Assembly (NCBI GenBank): GCA_048213135.1
Contig: PS015078.1
Span: 179,882-202,514, forward strand
Reading direction: 5' to 3'
DNA length: 22,633 nucleotides
Source of the DNA: Reclinomonas americana ATCC 50394
Lineage: Eukaryota; Jakobida; Jakobea; Jakobida
The translations under genes were made by a program, and so were the position numbers. Each line of letters begins with the position of its first letter. The first letter of the stretch is position 1. Below are positions 1-9,494 of this stretch, one piece after another. Below the pieces are notes generated by a model that was given only the letters and a program-made list of their open reading frames with translations, had not been told where the DNA came from and ran no database searches.

Positions 1-47
1 AGTCAAATGCTAGCTCACACGTTGTTGGATGCACTAATGCAACCGAC

Positions 48-483
48 CTCGAGCACAGTCTGGATGGTCTCCTGCAGCTGCTCACGCAGGTCGGCGCCCA
101 AGCTGCGCAGCTCCTCGGGCACCAGCTGTGCGTCGTACTCCTGTTGAATGCGGACCGAGGCCTTGGCCAACACCATGGACAAGAGGTTGATGAGCGACGT
201 GAAGAACGGCCAGCCACTGTGGAGAACAATGTGAGAGTCAACAAATGCAGAGAGTAGCAACAATGCTTTGCGCCGGCACACACACACCGATACATGGCAA
301 TCAGCTTTTCTTTGCCGCCTGGCTGCTTCATGACGCCGTTCAGCGCCACGCCGACACCGAGCCTGCTCAACAAAAACAATGTCAGTCGCCAACAACGACT
401 AGAAGCAGCGCGGCGCCGGAGCCGACGTAACCACACTGGCGCATGCAGGCGATTCTGCGTGAAGCAGAAGATCCACGGAATGG
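48..483 (-). CDS. ppc: Phosphoenolpyruvate carboxylase, three exons of the C-terminal region (partial)
   Basis: PEPC adds bicarbonate to phosphoenolpyruvate to make oxaloacetate (anaplerotic, cytosolic). Three minus-strand exons can be read: 483-432, 362-294 and 216-48, with phases 1, 2, 2 and 0 that all agree. They carry the family block IPWIFCFTQNRLHAPVWLGV, followed by a block containing WPFF, MVLAKA and LVPEELRSLG and ending in TVLE. Intron ends are gttacg/gagcag and gtatcg/ccacag; the last exon ends before gtcggtt at 47. The upstream two thirds of the enzyme are absent. The next exons expected for PEPC are found at 538-798 but on the opposite strand, beyond the 20-N gap at 499-518. The reading of the exons is secure; the relative orientation is probably an assembly error. 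Active-site parts nearer the N-terminus (for example the GRGG loop) cannot be checked here. Confidence 0.9.
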
Positions 484-498
484 CTAGAGAGAACGAAC

Positions 499-518
499 NN
501 NNNNNNNNNNNNNNNNNN
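499..518. other. Assembly gap, 20 N
   Basis: Exactly 20 N, probably a placeholder of unknown true length. It separates two pieces of one PEPC gene that read in opposite directions. Confidence 0.95.
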
Positions 519-537
519 CCCCTGTCACACGTCACAG

Positions 538-798
538 GTGTCTGGCGACCGCTGCCTGCTGGAGCACGAACCCGTCGTGCTGCGCGCCATTCGCGTTCGT
601 GAGCCCTTCACCGACCCGATCAACATTCTCCAGATCCGCTGCCTGAAGGCGTACCGCACCGCCGCCGAGGTGCCGCAGGCCGTCCAGGACGCTCTGCTGC
701 TCACCATTCAGGGCGTGTCGGCCGGTACGTTGCACAGCACGAATTCCCACACGTCCCCATTCTGAATCGCTTGCACAGGCATGCAAAACACGGGCTAA
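538..798 (+). CDS. ppc: Phosphoenolpyruvate carboxylase, last two exons
   Basis: Exon 538-724 follows the acceptor gtcacag and encodes SGDRCLLEHEPVV, then REPFTDPINILQ, then DALLLTIQGVSAG. These match the PEPC C-terminus (R-N-P-Y-x-D-P-L-N-x-L-Q, then G-I-A-A-G). A 54-bp intron (725-778, gtacgt...ttgcacag) leads to a 20-base exon that completes GVSAGMQNTG and stops at TAA (796-798). The QNTG end is the invariant PEPC C-terminus. The exon starts in phase 0, which is exactly the phase left by the minus-strand exon ending at 48, so VLE joined to VSGDR gives a continuous PEPC. No upstream PEPC exon exists on this strand in the window. PEPC is known from plants, algae, bacteria and several protists, and is not a standard animal or fungal enzyme. 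Confidence 0.93.
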
Positions 799-1015
799 CC
801 ACCCCGGATCTGCCGTTTCTCAACCGTGTCGTTTCTCTGTACCTTCTTCATTTTGTAACTCTCTTTACAAGCCAAGCGGTCCCGTTTTGCATGCACCGAC
901 TCCGATTCCGGGCGCATCGGAGTGACAGCATGATAAAAACCCGGCAGCGTGACTGACTTCAAACGCGTTCACTGAGCAAACACACACAAACATACACACC
1001 GACACTGTGCTGCAT

Positions 1016-1836
1016 ATGAGCGATCTGATGGGCTCGTCACCTTCTCAGCAACAACAACAATCGACTGCCTCGGCCACCGGAGGTTCATCTGTCCTCGCAT
1101 GACTCCGCGAGTGTGTGTGTGTCTCTCTCTGTCTCTCTGTCCCTGTGTGTGCTTGTGACCTCCCTCATGTTTGGCTTCCTACTCTCTCTGCGACTGGTTG
1201 CTCCCTCGCGGATTCCCGTCGCCACTTGTCTCACTCTCCGATCTGCAGCCTCCTCCTCCTCCTCTTCCTCCTCCACTGTGGACTGGAAGTCGCTGCCTGA
1301 CAGCGAGTGGCGATCGCGTTTGTCCGCACAACAGTTCGATGTGCGCACTTGTGTGTGTGAGTGTGTGTGTGAGAGTGCGTGTTGTTGATATCACTGCCAC
1401 ACAGGTGCTTCGGAAGCACGGAACTGAGCGCGCCTTCACTGGCAAGTACGCTGCGTACAAGGGATCAGGTGTGTTTGCATGTGCCGGATGCGGGCAGCCG
1501 CTCTTCGATGCCAAGAACAAGTTCGAGTCGGGCACAGGCTGGGTTCGTCATCTTCCTTCCCCTCTCTCTCTTTCTCGCGCGCTCTGTCTCATGTGGCAAG
1601 CACAGCCGTCGTTTGATCAACCGGTGACGGAGTCGGCAGTGGGTGAGACGCGTGACCAGAGCTATGGCATGGTGCGCGTGGAGGTGCACTGTTCGCAGTG
1701 CGACGGGCATCTTGGGCACGTGTTCCGCGATGGTCCTCGCAACACCACGGGTCTGCGGTACTGCATCAACAGTGCCTCGATAGAGTTGCAGAAGGACGGC
1801 TGCGGTGCGGGTGGCGACGAGCAGCAGAGCAAGTGA
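1016..1836 (+). CDS. msrB: Peptide methionine-(R)-S-oxide reductase (MsrB)
   Basis: MsrB reduces methionine-R-sulfoxide in proteins. Exons: 1016-1082, 1249-1340, 1405-1542, 1606-1836; introns 1083-1248, 1341-1404 and 1543-1605, phases 1, 0, 0. The product has the N-terminal SEWRSRLSAQQFD then VLRKHGTERAFTG, the first zinc pair CAGC, FESGTGW joined to PSFDQ, the second zinc pair CSQC, HLGHVFRDGP, and the catalytic cysteine in GLRYCINSAS. The position often held by a second cysteine (SGCGW) is threonine here, so recycling may use another thiol. Two starts fit: ATG 1016 (a Q/S-rich leader spliced in phase 1 into a serine run) or ATG 1167, which reads straight into the same frame and gives a basic, acid-free leader of mitochondrial type. 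The ending GDEQQSK-TGA lies 50 bp from the stop of the convergent gene at 1887. About 150 residues, normal for the family. Confidence 0.95.
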
Positions 1837-1886
1837 TTATACAGCGCTAGCTGGCTTGTGTTTTTATTGTTGTTGTTGTTGTCGCT

Positions 1887-2981
1887 TCAAGCTGCAAGCT
1901 GGCAGTCGGTGAGCTGCATCTCGGGTGTCACCTGTGCTGTGGCGGGCGAGGTGCCTGCACCGTTCTCGATGTCGTCGTCGAGACCCTGCTCGAATGGCAC
2001 GCTGTTCTGCGTGATGGCGGTGCACCAGAGTGCGTCCTGTGTAATAATAATATGTGGTGAGCGAGACAACTCGACTTGGCAGCACTTGCACGGGAACTGC
2101 CGTACCTCCAGTTGGCGACGGCCTGCGAACATGGGCAAGCGGCGGAAGCAACACACCGCGTGGCGGAACATGAAGAACCTGCACAGTCTCATGAGCAGAC
2201 TGGCAAGTGCGGTGCGGTGCGGTGCGGCAAACTGTACCTGCGGCAGTCAACACGGCCCATGATGGTCCACATTGGGCGCAGCGAGAATGGTCTTTCGTAG
2301 CTACCTGCAATAACCAAACGAAGAAGGTGGGCAAGTGGGGAGCGGAGTAGCGGGTTGACAGCGAAGCACGAACCAAATCCAACGAAAATCGTCATATACA
2401 GGCAGATGATGGGAGTTGAGAGGAAGACGGCAAAGGAGGCGAGAGACTCGCGTAGATGGTGCGAGCTGCGCGACGTGCATATGGTGGCACTGGCGGCGGC
2501 CAGATGGTACAGAGTGTATACCTGAATTCATGAACGCAGCGGATGTGGCACGAATGAGGAAACCACCACGACCGCAACCGCAACTCCTCTCGATCGTGCA
2601 CGCAACAAAGCTCTCCAAAATCAGCAGCGGCCACCCCGGCAGCAGTGCCATCACTCCCAGCGACATGTACAACAACAGGCACGTCATCCTCGGTGTTCCC
2701 GTCAAAATTGTTGGTCTCGAAGGATGATGGAAAACTTGAGATGTATTCTGCTGCTCTCTCTGACCGCGCGCAGCGTCGTCTCTCACTTGGAGACAGGAGC
2801 AAGCACGTCAAAATCGGGCTCGAGAGGCGGGGACAGAGAACAAGACTGCAATGGCACGCCGACCGAGCAAGAAAACGAAGTGGTCTCGACAGGATCGTAC
2901 ACTGCAACTGCGTTTCTCCGACAGAAACGGATCCGGAAACATGCGGGTGCAACTTCATGGTCACTCACTTGTGCCTTGCAT
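1887..2981 (-). CDS. Unrecognised small multi-pass membrane protein
   Basis: A six-exon model is consistent in phase throughout: 2981-2969, 2907-2787, 2688-2602, 2465-2315, 2237-2106, 2036-1887, giving 217 residues. Donors include gtgagt, gtgaga and gtacgg; the exon 3 donor (gtgcac) and exon 4 donor (gttatt) are weaker and less certain. The product starts MQGTIAVYDPVE and has a Pro/Ser-rich stretch of about 45 residues. A first hydrophobic segment contains MTCLLLYMSLGVMALLPGWP, and a second contains AVFLSTPIICLYMTIFVGFG. Next come a basic Cys-rich stretch (RLCRFFMFRHAVCCFRR) and an acidic tail with LDDDIENG. I do not recognise the family; two or three membrane helices are likely. It ends tail to tail with msrB and starts about 340 bp from the first visible kinase exon, which is divergent. 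Confidence 0.6.
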
Positions 2982-3222
2982 CTCTGTCGGCGTCTGATAC
3001 TACAACGACATGGTGCCTCTCGTAAGTGGCTGCTTGCTTACGAGCGCAAAGTTGTGTGGCCTGTCGTCGAAGTCGACTCTGCAAGTCCTACCGCATCACA
3101 CACACACACACGCACGAGGCAGGAGAGAGCAGCTACAGTAATAGCGACAACAGCAATAGCACACTCGCACACAACCACCACGACAAGAAGAAGGAGGAGA
3201 TAGAAGAGGGAGCCGACATTGC

Positions 3223-3286
3223 CACCCACACCCACACACGCACTTTATCTCTCTCTCTCTCTCCCTCTCTCCTCTCTCCTCTCTCC
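3223..3286. repeat. CA then CT microsatellite
   Basis: About 20 bases of CA repeat followed by about 45 of CT/CCT repeat, just before the first visible kinase exon. It looks like the polypyrimidine tract of an intron, though there is no AG between the tract and 3317. Confidence 0.8.
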
Positions 3287-3318
3287 ACGCACCACTCATC
3301 CACCATGTTGCGCGTGAG

Positions 3319-4809
3319 CAAGAATCTACAAGCGGCCATCGCACGTGCGACGACGGCAAGCGATGTGTGGTGCTCGAGGCGATGAGGTGAGAGTGAGGGA
3401 AAGAGGCAGTCAGAGAACAGCAGTTGCGATTATTGAGAGCGGAGCAAGTGGGATGAGCAGGACTGACTGGGAGAAGTAGAGAGAACGAGAGAATGCGTGG
3501 TTGCCAGCTCGTGAGTTCTAGATGCAGTTTTCTCCTGCCTTCATCGATAATCGCCACCATGCGTCCTCTCGGGTGGGGAGACATCTTCTGTTCATGTGCA
3601 CTCACTCTCTCGTAATTCACAGTGAGCACAATCTGGAACACCGACTGCTGCAGTGGGCGGATCGTGGATTACCAGTGATGTCGATTGAGGCACGCATGAC
3701 ATGCATGTTGCGAATTGCCGAGGCAGTTTCTTCGCTGCATAAGTTGCGTGCCACATGTCTGGTTGTCTCGTGTTTTGTTTTCCATTCATTTGGACTCATG
3801 CTGTGGTTGCTACGATTCAGGCATGTGAGTGTGAAATGTGGTGTGTGTTTTTGGTTCATTTTCTCCTGTTGACTGACTCGTGTTTTCTTGTGCGCTTGTC
3901 GGGATGCGCAGAATGGTACGCGTTCTTGCTCTCCATCCTCTACTCATTTATCTCGCTCACTTGCTTTTTCTCTCGCTCAGTGATCCATCGCGACCTGAAG
4001 CCAGCCAACATTCTGTTCAATCACAGTGGAATGGCATACATCTCGGACCTGGGAGTGGCGCACTGGTTTCGCACCGAGGGGGTGAGTGACTCTTTTATGC
4101 ACTGTCTCTCCTTAACCTTTCCTCTCATCTCTTCTTTCTCCCTCCCCATCCTCGTGCCACAGACGCATCTGTCCGTCCATTTTGCTGGCGACCCAAAGTA
4201 CGCCGACCCCAAGGCCATGCATGGCCAGCTGCGACTGAGTTCGGATGTGTTCTCGCTCGGTCTCGTCCTGCTGCAAGTGTTCAGCGGTCTGCCGATCGAG
4301 GAGGTACATCGGCGAGTGGAGGCACTGGAGGAGATGGACGACATTGAAGGCGTCGATGGCGAAGCACTGCTCGATGCCGCGGTGGAGCTGGCGGATGGTG
4401 GTGTCGGTCGACCGTGGCCGGCTCCTGTGTGTGAGCGGATTGTGCGATTGGCACTCAGGTGAGTTTTATGTTCAGGAGAGAGTTGCGAGGAAAACGCATC
4501 GACTGACTTGCGTGGCCAATCTGCAGATGCCTGGATGGTCGACCAGCACGCCGTCCGACAGCGCAGCAGCTGGCGACCGAGTTGAGTGACCTGACGGTGT
4601 TGTCGTGTCGACGGGCGTGCATGGTGTGCGACGGACTGCGCGAGACGCGATTGCGTCCGTGCATGCACCAAGTGTTGTGTCGGGAGTGCGCGGAGCGGCT
4701 GGTGAGCAAGAGCGGCGAGTGCCCGGTGTGCCGCGTGCGAGTGGAGGGTGTGGATGCGGGCGAAGGATACGGGTTCCACACGTATGTGGCTCTGCCGGCG
4801 CGGAGATAA
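3319..4809 (+). CDS. Protein kinase with C-terminal RING finger (5' end not located)
   Basis: Exons that fit: 3319-3386, 3623 to about 3756 (donor 3748 or 3757), 3981-4081, 4163-4458, 4527-4809, with matching phases. The product has strand beta-5 and hinge (KRCVVLEAM), an alpha-E helix ending SSLHK, the catalytic loop IHRDLKPANILF, metal loop SDLGVAHWF (DLG in place of DFG), an activation region, SSDVFSLGLVLLQVFSGLPI (subdomain IX), and the subdomain XI arginine in RPTAQQLATEL. A C3HC4 RING follows directly: CMVC, then CMH, CREC and CPVC. Kinase and RING share one reading frame, and exon 4527-4809 contains the joint. The glycine loop and VAIK lysine are not found; the N-lobe must lie in unrecognised exons upstream of 3319, so activity cannot be judged fully. 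HRD and DxG are present. Inferred role: a kinase that may also act as a ubiquitin ligase. Confidence 0.88.
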
Positions 4810-5031
4810 TGTGTGCCGGAGAAGAGGATTCGTTGTGTTGTATGGCAGACGAAAGTAGTGAACTCGGTTCGGGAAAGATCATAGTCGGCTGCTTCTGATG
4901 TCTCGATCGCAGGCGACACACAGGCTACGTGGAAGTGTTGCAGGAAGGAAAGCTCGATGAATCACAACGATAGTCAGAGCCTTCCTACCAACAGATTGAC
5001 TGTACACTGCGCACCTCCTCCTCACTACCTC

Positions 5032-6290
5032 TCACAGCGTGATTGCGGTGCCTTGCGGTTGTCCCCGCTTGCGCTCCCGCCCCCAGTTGACCATCATGGA
5101 CGCCATTCTGGCGATCGACTTGCGCTCGATCCAAAGCTGAGAGCCACCATCGACCAGCACCCAGAGAACGAATGCGATGGTGGCGGAAACAGCCACCGCG
5201 ATCAGGAACTGGTGTCCGTGGACCCAGTCCACGCGAATGGCACACTGCAGGCAAGTCAGGATCAGCACCAGCACATCACTATCGCACTTTGACGGCATCA
5301 TGACACACAGGCCTGGAACAGAAGGATCAGCAGCAGCATGAACATGCCAAAGGCGGAGAAATAACGTCCGGTCGGTGACATGGCGATGCTGCTGGAGAAG
5401 ATGCGGTCTTCGATGGCGGTGGCCGTGGCTCGCAGCCATGACTCGAGGTGAGCCTTCCTCTCTGTCACCGCCGTCTGCTCCGAAGCTGTCGATTGCATGG
5501 CCAGCTCGAGTTCGTGGTAGTACTTGTTGAGAATCTGCGCGACGACGATCAGATCACAGCGCAGCGCCTCACGTGTGAGCGGACGCATGCGCACCGAGCC
5601 CTTGGTGAACTTCAACATGGATCCCTTCTGCACAGAGAGCACGAAAATGTACACTGCCCACAGTGGCAGGCAGATGGCGAGCAGCCACTGGTAGCCGTCG
5701 GGTGCGTCGGTGCTGATGTTGTTGGGCGACTGCGATGCATCGATGATCGTCGTCATGATCGGTGGTGACACACGCGAACGTGAGGCAGATGGTTGATCAC
5801 ACCCACCTCAATCCACGCGTAGTAAATGGGCAGCAGCAAGGCCGCAATGACGCTGTTGTTGTCAAAGAACTGCGACTGATTGTCGATGCGATCGCTGATG
5901 TGATCGGCCTTGGCGTCCACAATGCTGCAAAAGTAGTCCACCCATCGCAGCGCCTCGCTCGTTCGTTGATCGTCGGAGGTCAGCAGCGAGATGTCGTCCA
6001 AGTCTGGCGCGGGAGGCCCTGTGCGTGTGCGAGCGTGTGTGAGCGCATCTCATGACGTGTGCGTCGGAACATTTCAGTCACACGCTGCCGCGCGTGCACT
6101 CACCGAGGAGGTAGCGCACGAGTTGTGCCTTGCGCACGTAGTGGTGTCCGTCGCTCATGGTGCTGCGATCGTTGGCGTTGTTGTGGTGCGGTTGGTGAGT
6201 TGGAGCGAAATATTCGGCGAACAACGGTTCCTTCTCGCACACAACGTCCCGATCCCTTGACCAAGTGTCCAGGTCCAGTGGCACCTGCAT
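5032..6290 (-). CDS. Unrecognised membrane protein with about four helices
   Basis: Four exons in consistent phase: 6290-6104, 6003-5807, 5729-5307, 5244-5032, giving 339 residues. Introns: 6103-6004 (gtgagt...gccag), 5806-5730 (gtgggt...gcag), 5306-5245 (gtgtca...gcag). The soluble N-terminal part has LDTWSRDRDVV and DLDDISLLTSDDQ. Hydrophobic segments are VIAALLLPIYYAW, WLLAICLPLWAVYIFVLSV, FGMFMLLLILLFQ and FLIAVAVSATIAFVLWVLV. Between the second and third lies a soluble region of about 100 residues, likely helical, with RPLTREALRCDLIVVAQ. The tail is basic (GRERKRGQPQG). The start at 6290 is the first Met with a sensible context; an in-frame Met at 6401 is an alternative. It begins about 145 bp after the stop of the HECT gene on the same strand. 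No family recognised. Confidence 0.72.
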
Positions 6291-6434
6291 GAACCTCGAC
6301 ACACATGGCCGCCGTGTTGACGACGACGACCCACCGGTATTGTTGTTGCGATGCCAATGCGTGGCCGAATTCGATACACTGTGAAACTTTACTGCAAACA
6401 ACGTGCTTCGGCAGCCATTGCGCCGCGTGCATCG

Positions 6435-9240
6435 TCACATCAAACCAAAGCCTTGCGAGTTCTGAATGGCCAGCGAAAGCTTGGCGCGTAGCTTCTCCTT
6501 TGACGAGTACTCTGCGATCGTATATCAGCTGACAAGCCCTCCCCACAGGCGCCACACACACACACACACACCTGGTATCAGCACGTGGTTGAAGCACGTG
6601 TGTGACGTCGGCAAACTGCACCAGAGCGTAGCAGGGGTCAGCGAGTGGTGCTAGCACGAAACATCACACAGAGATCAGCACCTTTCCGAATCCGGTCCCT
6701 GCCGCGCAAAGATGATTTGCAACTGCGCCAGACCCTCGATCGGTGCACGATCGCTGCCGGTGGCAAACTGCAAGAATCGCTGCTTGTCGGCTTCGTCGAA
6801 CTCGTGCACAATCTCCCACATCCAGCTGCGCGGTGCACAACAAAGGTCAGTATCCGTGCCACGGGCAAGCATCGTGCTGCCACAATGCACATACACACCG
6901 AATAATGTAGTGATCCCTGTTGTAGCCGTCGTCGTACCGCGCCGCCTTCTCCAGATCCTCAAAGTTGAGCTCTCTCTTGCCGCACACCAACAACTCCAGC
7001 TCCTCCGGACGGAACATCTGCCCCGAATCCCTCAGTCACCACGACAACCGACAACTACGCACTATGCACTCACACACACCTGCAACACCGGTCCCGCCAC
7101 CACCATCTGGAAGCCACGAACAAACGAGTGGAACTGCTTGTCCACCGAGTCCTGCAGGCGGTACTTGGTGTAGGCCTTGACGTACTCTGCGTCAACAGCA
7201 CTCTCAGCATTCACCCATCGACCGACAGCGACTCCGCCACACACCATCACGGTTCGCGTTGGTGACTGGCGTGTTCTTGCCGTTCTCGCACAATTCCACC
7301 TCAATGTGCTCGCCGAATGCCTCGCGATCCACCACCCAAGTGAGACCCATGTCTTCCGCCACATCGCCGGGGTAGTCGAGAATCGCCTGCAGGCTGCGAC
7401 CGAGAACCTACAACCCAAGTCGCGTTGAGTGGCGGGGCGATTCGCACGCCACGCACCACATACGATGGCACGCAACTGGATCCGTCTCCTTCAGGTCCTC
7501 AAAGAAGACGTCCTTGTTCAACAGCTTCTTGTACACCACCAGCGGGAACTGAATGTCGAGAATGATGTGATTGTAGATGGCCAGGCCAATGATCTGTCCG
7601 ATGAGCTCAAACTCAGCGTCGTCCGGCGAGTCCGGATTGAACCAGTAGGTTCGGGTGTCGGGGTTGAGCGTGAACATGCCTGGCGTGGAAAGACACAAGT
7701 CAGCTTACCCCCAAATTTGTGTGTGAAACGAGACGAACGCACCAAACGACGGATTGAAGATTTCGCGCACAATCAGCAGGAAGAACTCCTTCTGCACGCC
7801 GCCCTCGTCGATACCCTCTTCACCCACGAACTGCACCTTCAGCGGCTTCTTCAGGTCGCCAGCCTTGTTGGCCAGCTGCACGCACACGCGCATGTGAGTA
7901 CCGAATTGGGGAAGCACACANNNNNNNNNNNNNNNNNNNNNNNNNNNNNNNNNNNNNNNNNNNNNNNNNNNNNNNNNNNNNNNNNNNNNNNNNNNNNNNN
8001 NNNNNNNNNNNNNNNNNNNNNNNNNNNNNNNNNNNNNNNNNNNNNNNNNNNNNNNNNNNNNNNNNNNNNNNNNNNNNNNNNNNNNNNNNNNNNNNNNNNN
8101 NNNNNNNNNNNNNNNNNNNNNNNNNNNNNNNNNNNNNNNNNNNNNNNNNNNNNNNNNNNNNNNNNNNNNNNNNNNNNNNNNNNNNNNNNNNNNNNNNNNN
8201 NNNNNNNNNNNNNNNNNNNNNNNNNNNNNNNNNNNNNNNNNNNNNNNNNNNNNNNNNNNNNNNNNNNNNNNNNNNNNNNNNNNNNNNNNNNNNNNNNNNN
8301 NNNNNNNNNNNNNNNNNNNNNNNNNNNNNNNNNNNNNNNNNNNNNNNNNNNNNNNNNNNNNNNNNNNNNNNNNNNNNNNNNNNNNNNNNNNNNNNNNNNN
8401 NNNNNNNNNNNNNNNNNNNNNNNNNCACACACACACGCCAAAACACGGACCTCATTCAGCGCCGACACGATCAGGTTCTGGCGGAAAACGCGCAACACGA
8501 GGTAGGGAACAGGAGGTGGACCAAAGAATTGCACCGCAGCGGCAGCCTGCTCCCCCACAAGACAATCAATAAGTGAGCGAGTCAGTGAGTGTATGAGTGA
8601 TGATGATGATGGCAGGCGGACGTACCCGAACAGACTGTTGTTGGGCCTCCACCGACTCAATGCGCAGCACTTGGCTCTTTGTGGCCGCCGACAGCAGATA
8701 CGGGTGCTCGCAGAAAGAGAACACGGTTGGCGCACGAGAACTCCGTCGACTGCACGCGCGCGCGTTAAACAACCAATTCAATCGACAGCAGGCAGACGGG
8801 CAGACCCGCACTCAACTTTTGATTCAGCATCCACTGATGGTAGTCGTCGATGAGTTGCCGAATGTCCATGTCATTGATGGCATCGTTGTAGAACTCTTCT
8901 GGCGGGATCTTGCGCGTGAGCTCGTTGGTGCGAGCTGCACGGTTGCAGGAGAGACGATGAGTGCGAATCGTGGCATTTGAAGACTGACGAGTCGAATGAC
9001 GCACACAACACGCCGAGGAACTCGCCGGCCCACGCAATGCGCTCGTCGTAGCCGGTGGCGAGGAACCACTGCAACGTGATGAACTGTTGAAACACGTAGA
9101 CCACGCGCTGGAATTGCTNNNNNNNNNNNNNNNNNNNNNNNNNNNNNNNNNNNNNNNNNNNNNNNNNNNNNNNNNNNNNNNNNGGAGGGGAATTCATCAG
9201 TGCGATCAAAGTGCGAGGAACAATACGGACGCACGCAAGA

Positions 9241-9274
<34 letters not shown>

Positions 9275-9454
9275 TGAAGAGAGGCATGCACAATGCACAC
9301 GACTCTGTGCGTGTTTTGCTGTGGAGAAACAAAAATGAACCCTCGCATTGGCGTATGTGCGAACTCGCACACTCTTCCTGTGCTCTCTCTCTCGCATTCA
9401 CATATACACACATGTAGTACCTGCCACGTCTTCCATGTGCACGTCGTCGGCCAT
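6435..9454 (-). CDS. UBE3A-like HECT-type E3 ubiquitin ligase
   Basis: Transfers ubiquitin from E2 to substrate through a thioester on its own cysteine. Exons in order: 9454-9421 (start [11 protein letters not shown]), one or more in or near the gap at 9119-9183, 9107-9005, 8934-8817, 8749-8626, 8546-8451, 7875-7743, 7679-7477, 7407-7251, 7186-7080, 7017-6899, 6825-6682, 6615-6572, 6511-6435. All phases from 9107 onward agree. Landmarks: [96 protein letters not shown], the catalytic cysteine in [14 protein letters not shown], and the end EYSSKEKL...GFGLM. The C-lobe wording ([16 protein letters not shown]) is closest to UBE3A among human HECT enzymes. The 505-N gap sits wholly in the intron 8450-7876, so no coding is lost there. 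The protein looks short, with little room for a UBE3A N-terminal zinc domain. The first exon is less certain than the rest. Confidence 0.93.
7921..8425. other. Assembly gap, 505 N
   Basis: Flanked on both sides by CA repeats and placed inside a HECT-gene intron; the adjoining exons join in phase (ALNE to [10 protein letters not shown]), so no coding is missing. Confidence 0.9.
9119..9183. other. Assembly gap, 65 N
   Basis: Lies at the 5' side of the HECT exon that reads RVVYVFQQF. It may hide an early HECT exon. Confidence 0.9.
9241..9274. repeat. GT then GA microsatellite
   Basis: A run of GT followed by a run of GA, in the presumed early intron of the HECT gene. Confidence 0.85.
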
Positions 9455-9486
9455 TGTGGAAGTAAGGGTGAATCAACAAAATGAAG

Positions 9487-9494
9487 TGACGTCA
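9487..9494. promoter_or_regulatory. CRE-type palindrome TGACGTCA
   Basis: A perfect eight-base CREB/ATF-type palindrome, 33 bp upstream of the proposed HECT start codon. A split version, TGATGTCGTCA, occupies the matching place at 18483-18493 in a similar segment. Function is inferred from sequence and position only. Confidence 0.5.

Noticed and set aside
15-395. Unsplit minus-strand ORF of 126 codons ending GCISASNNV
   Set aside because: PEPC alignment shows that it reads through two introns; residues after VLE and before GWPFF are intronic.
2416-3203. Plus-strand ORFs over the membrane-protein gene
   Set aside because: No recognisable domain; the minus-strand model has six phase-consistent exons and hydrophobic segments.
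3283-3318. Kinase-like LHAPLIHHVARE just upstream of the first kinase exon
   Set aside because: It looks like the alpha-C/beta-4 region and may be coding, but no acceptor AG exists between 3212 and 3316 and the upstream part is CT repeat. Left out of the model, not excluded.
7429-8505. Long ORFs that span the 505-N gap
   Set aside because: Their length comes from N; the real HECT exons on either side are on the minus strand and join across an intron.
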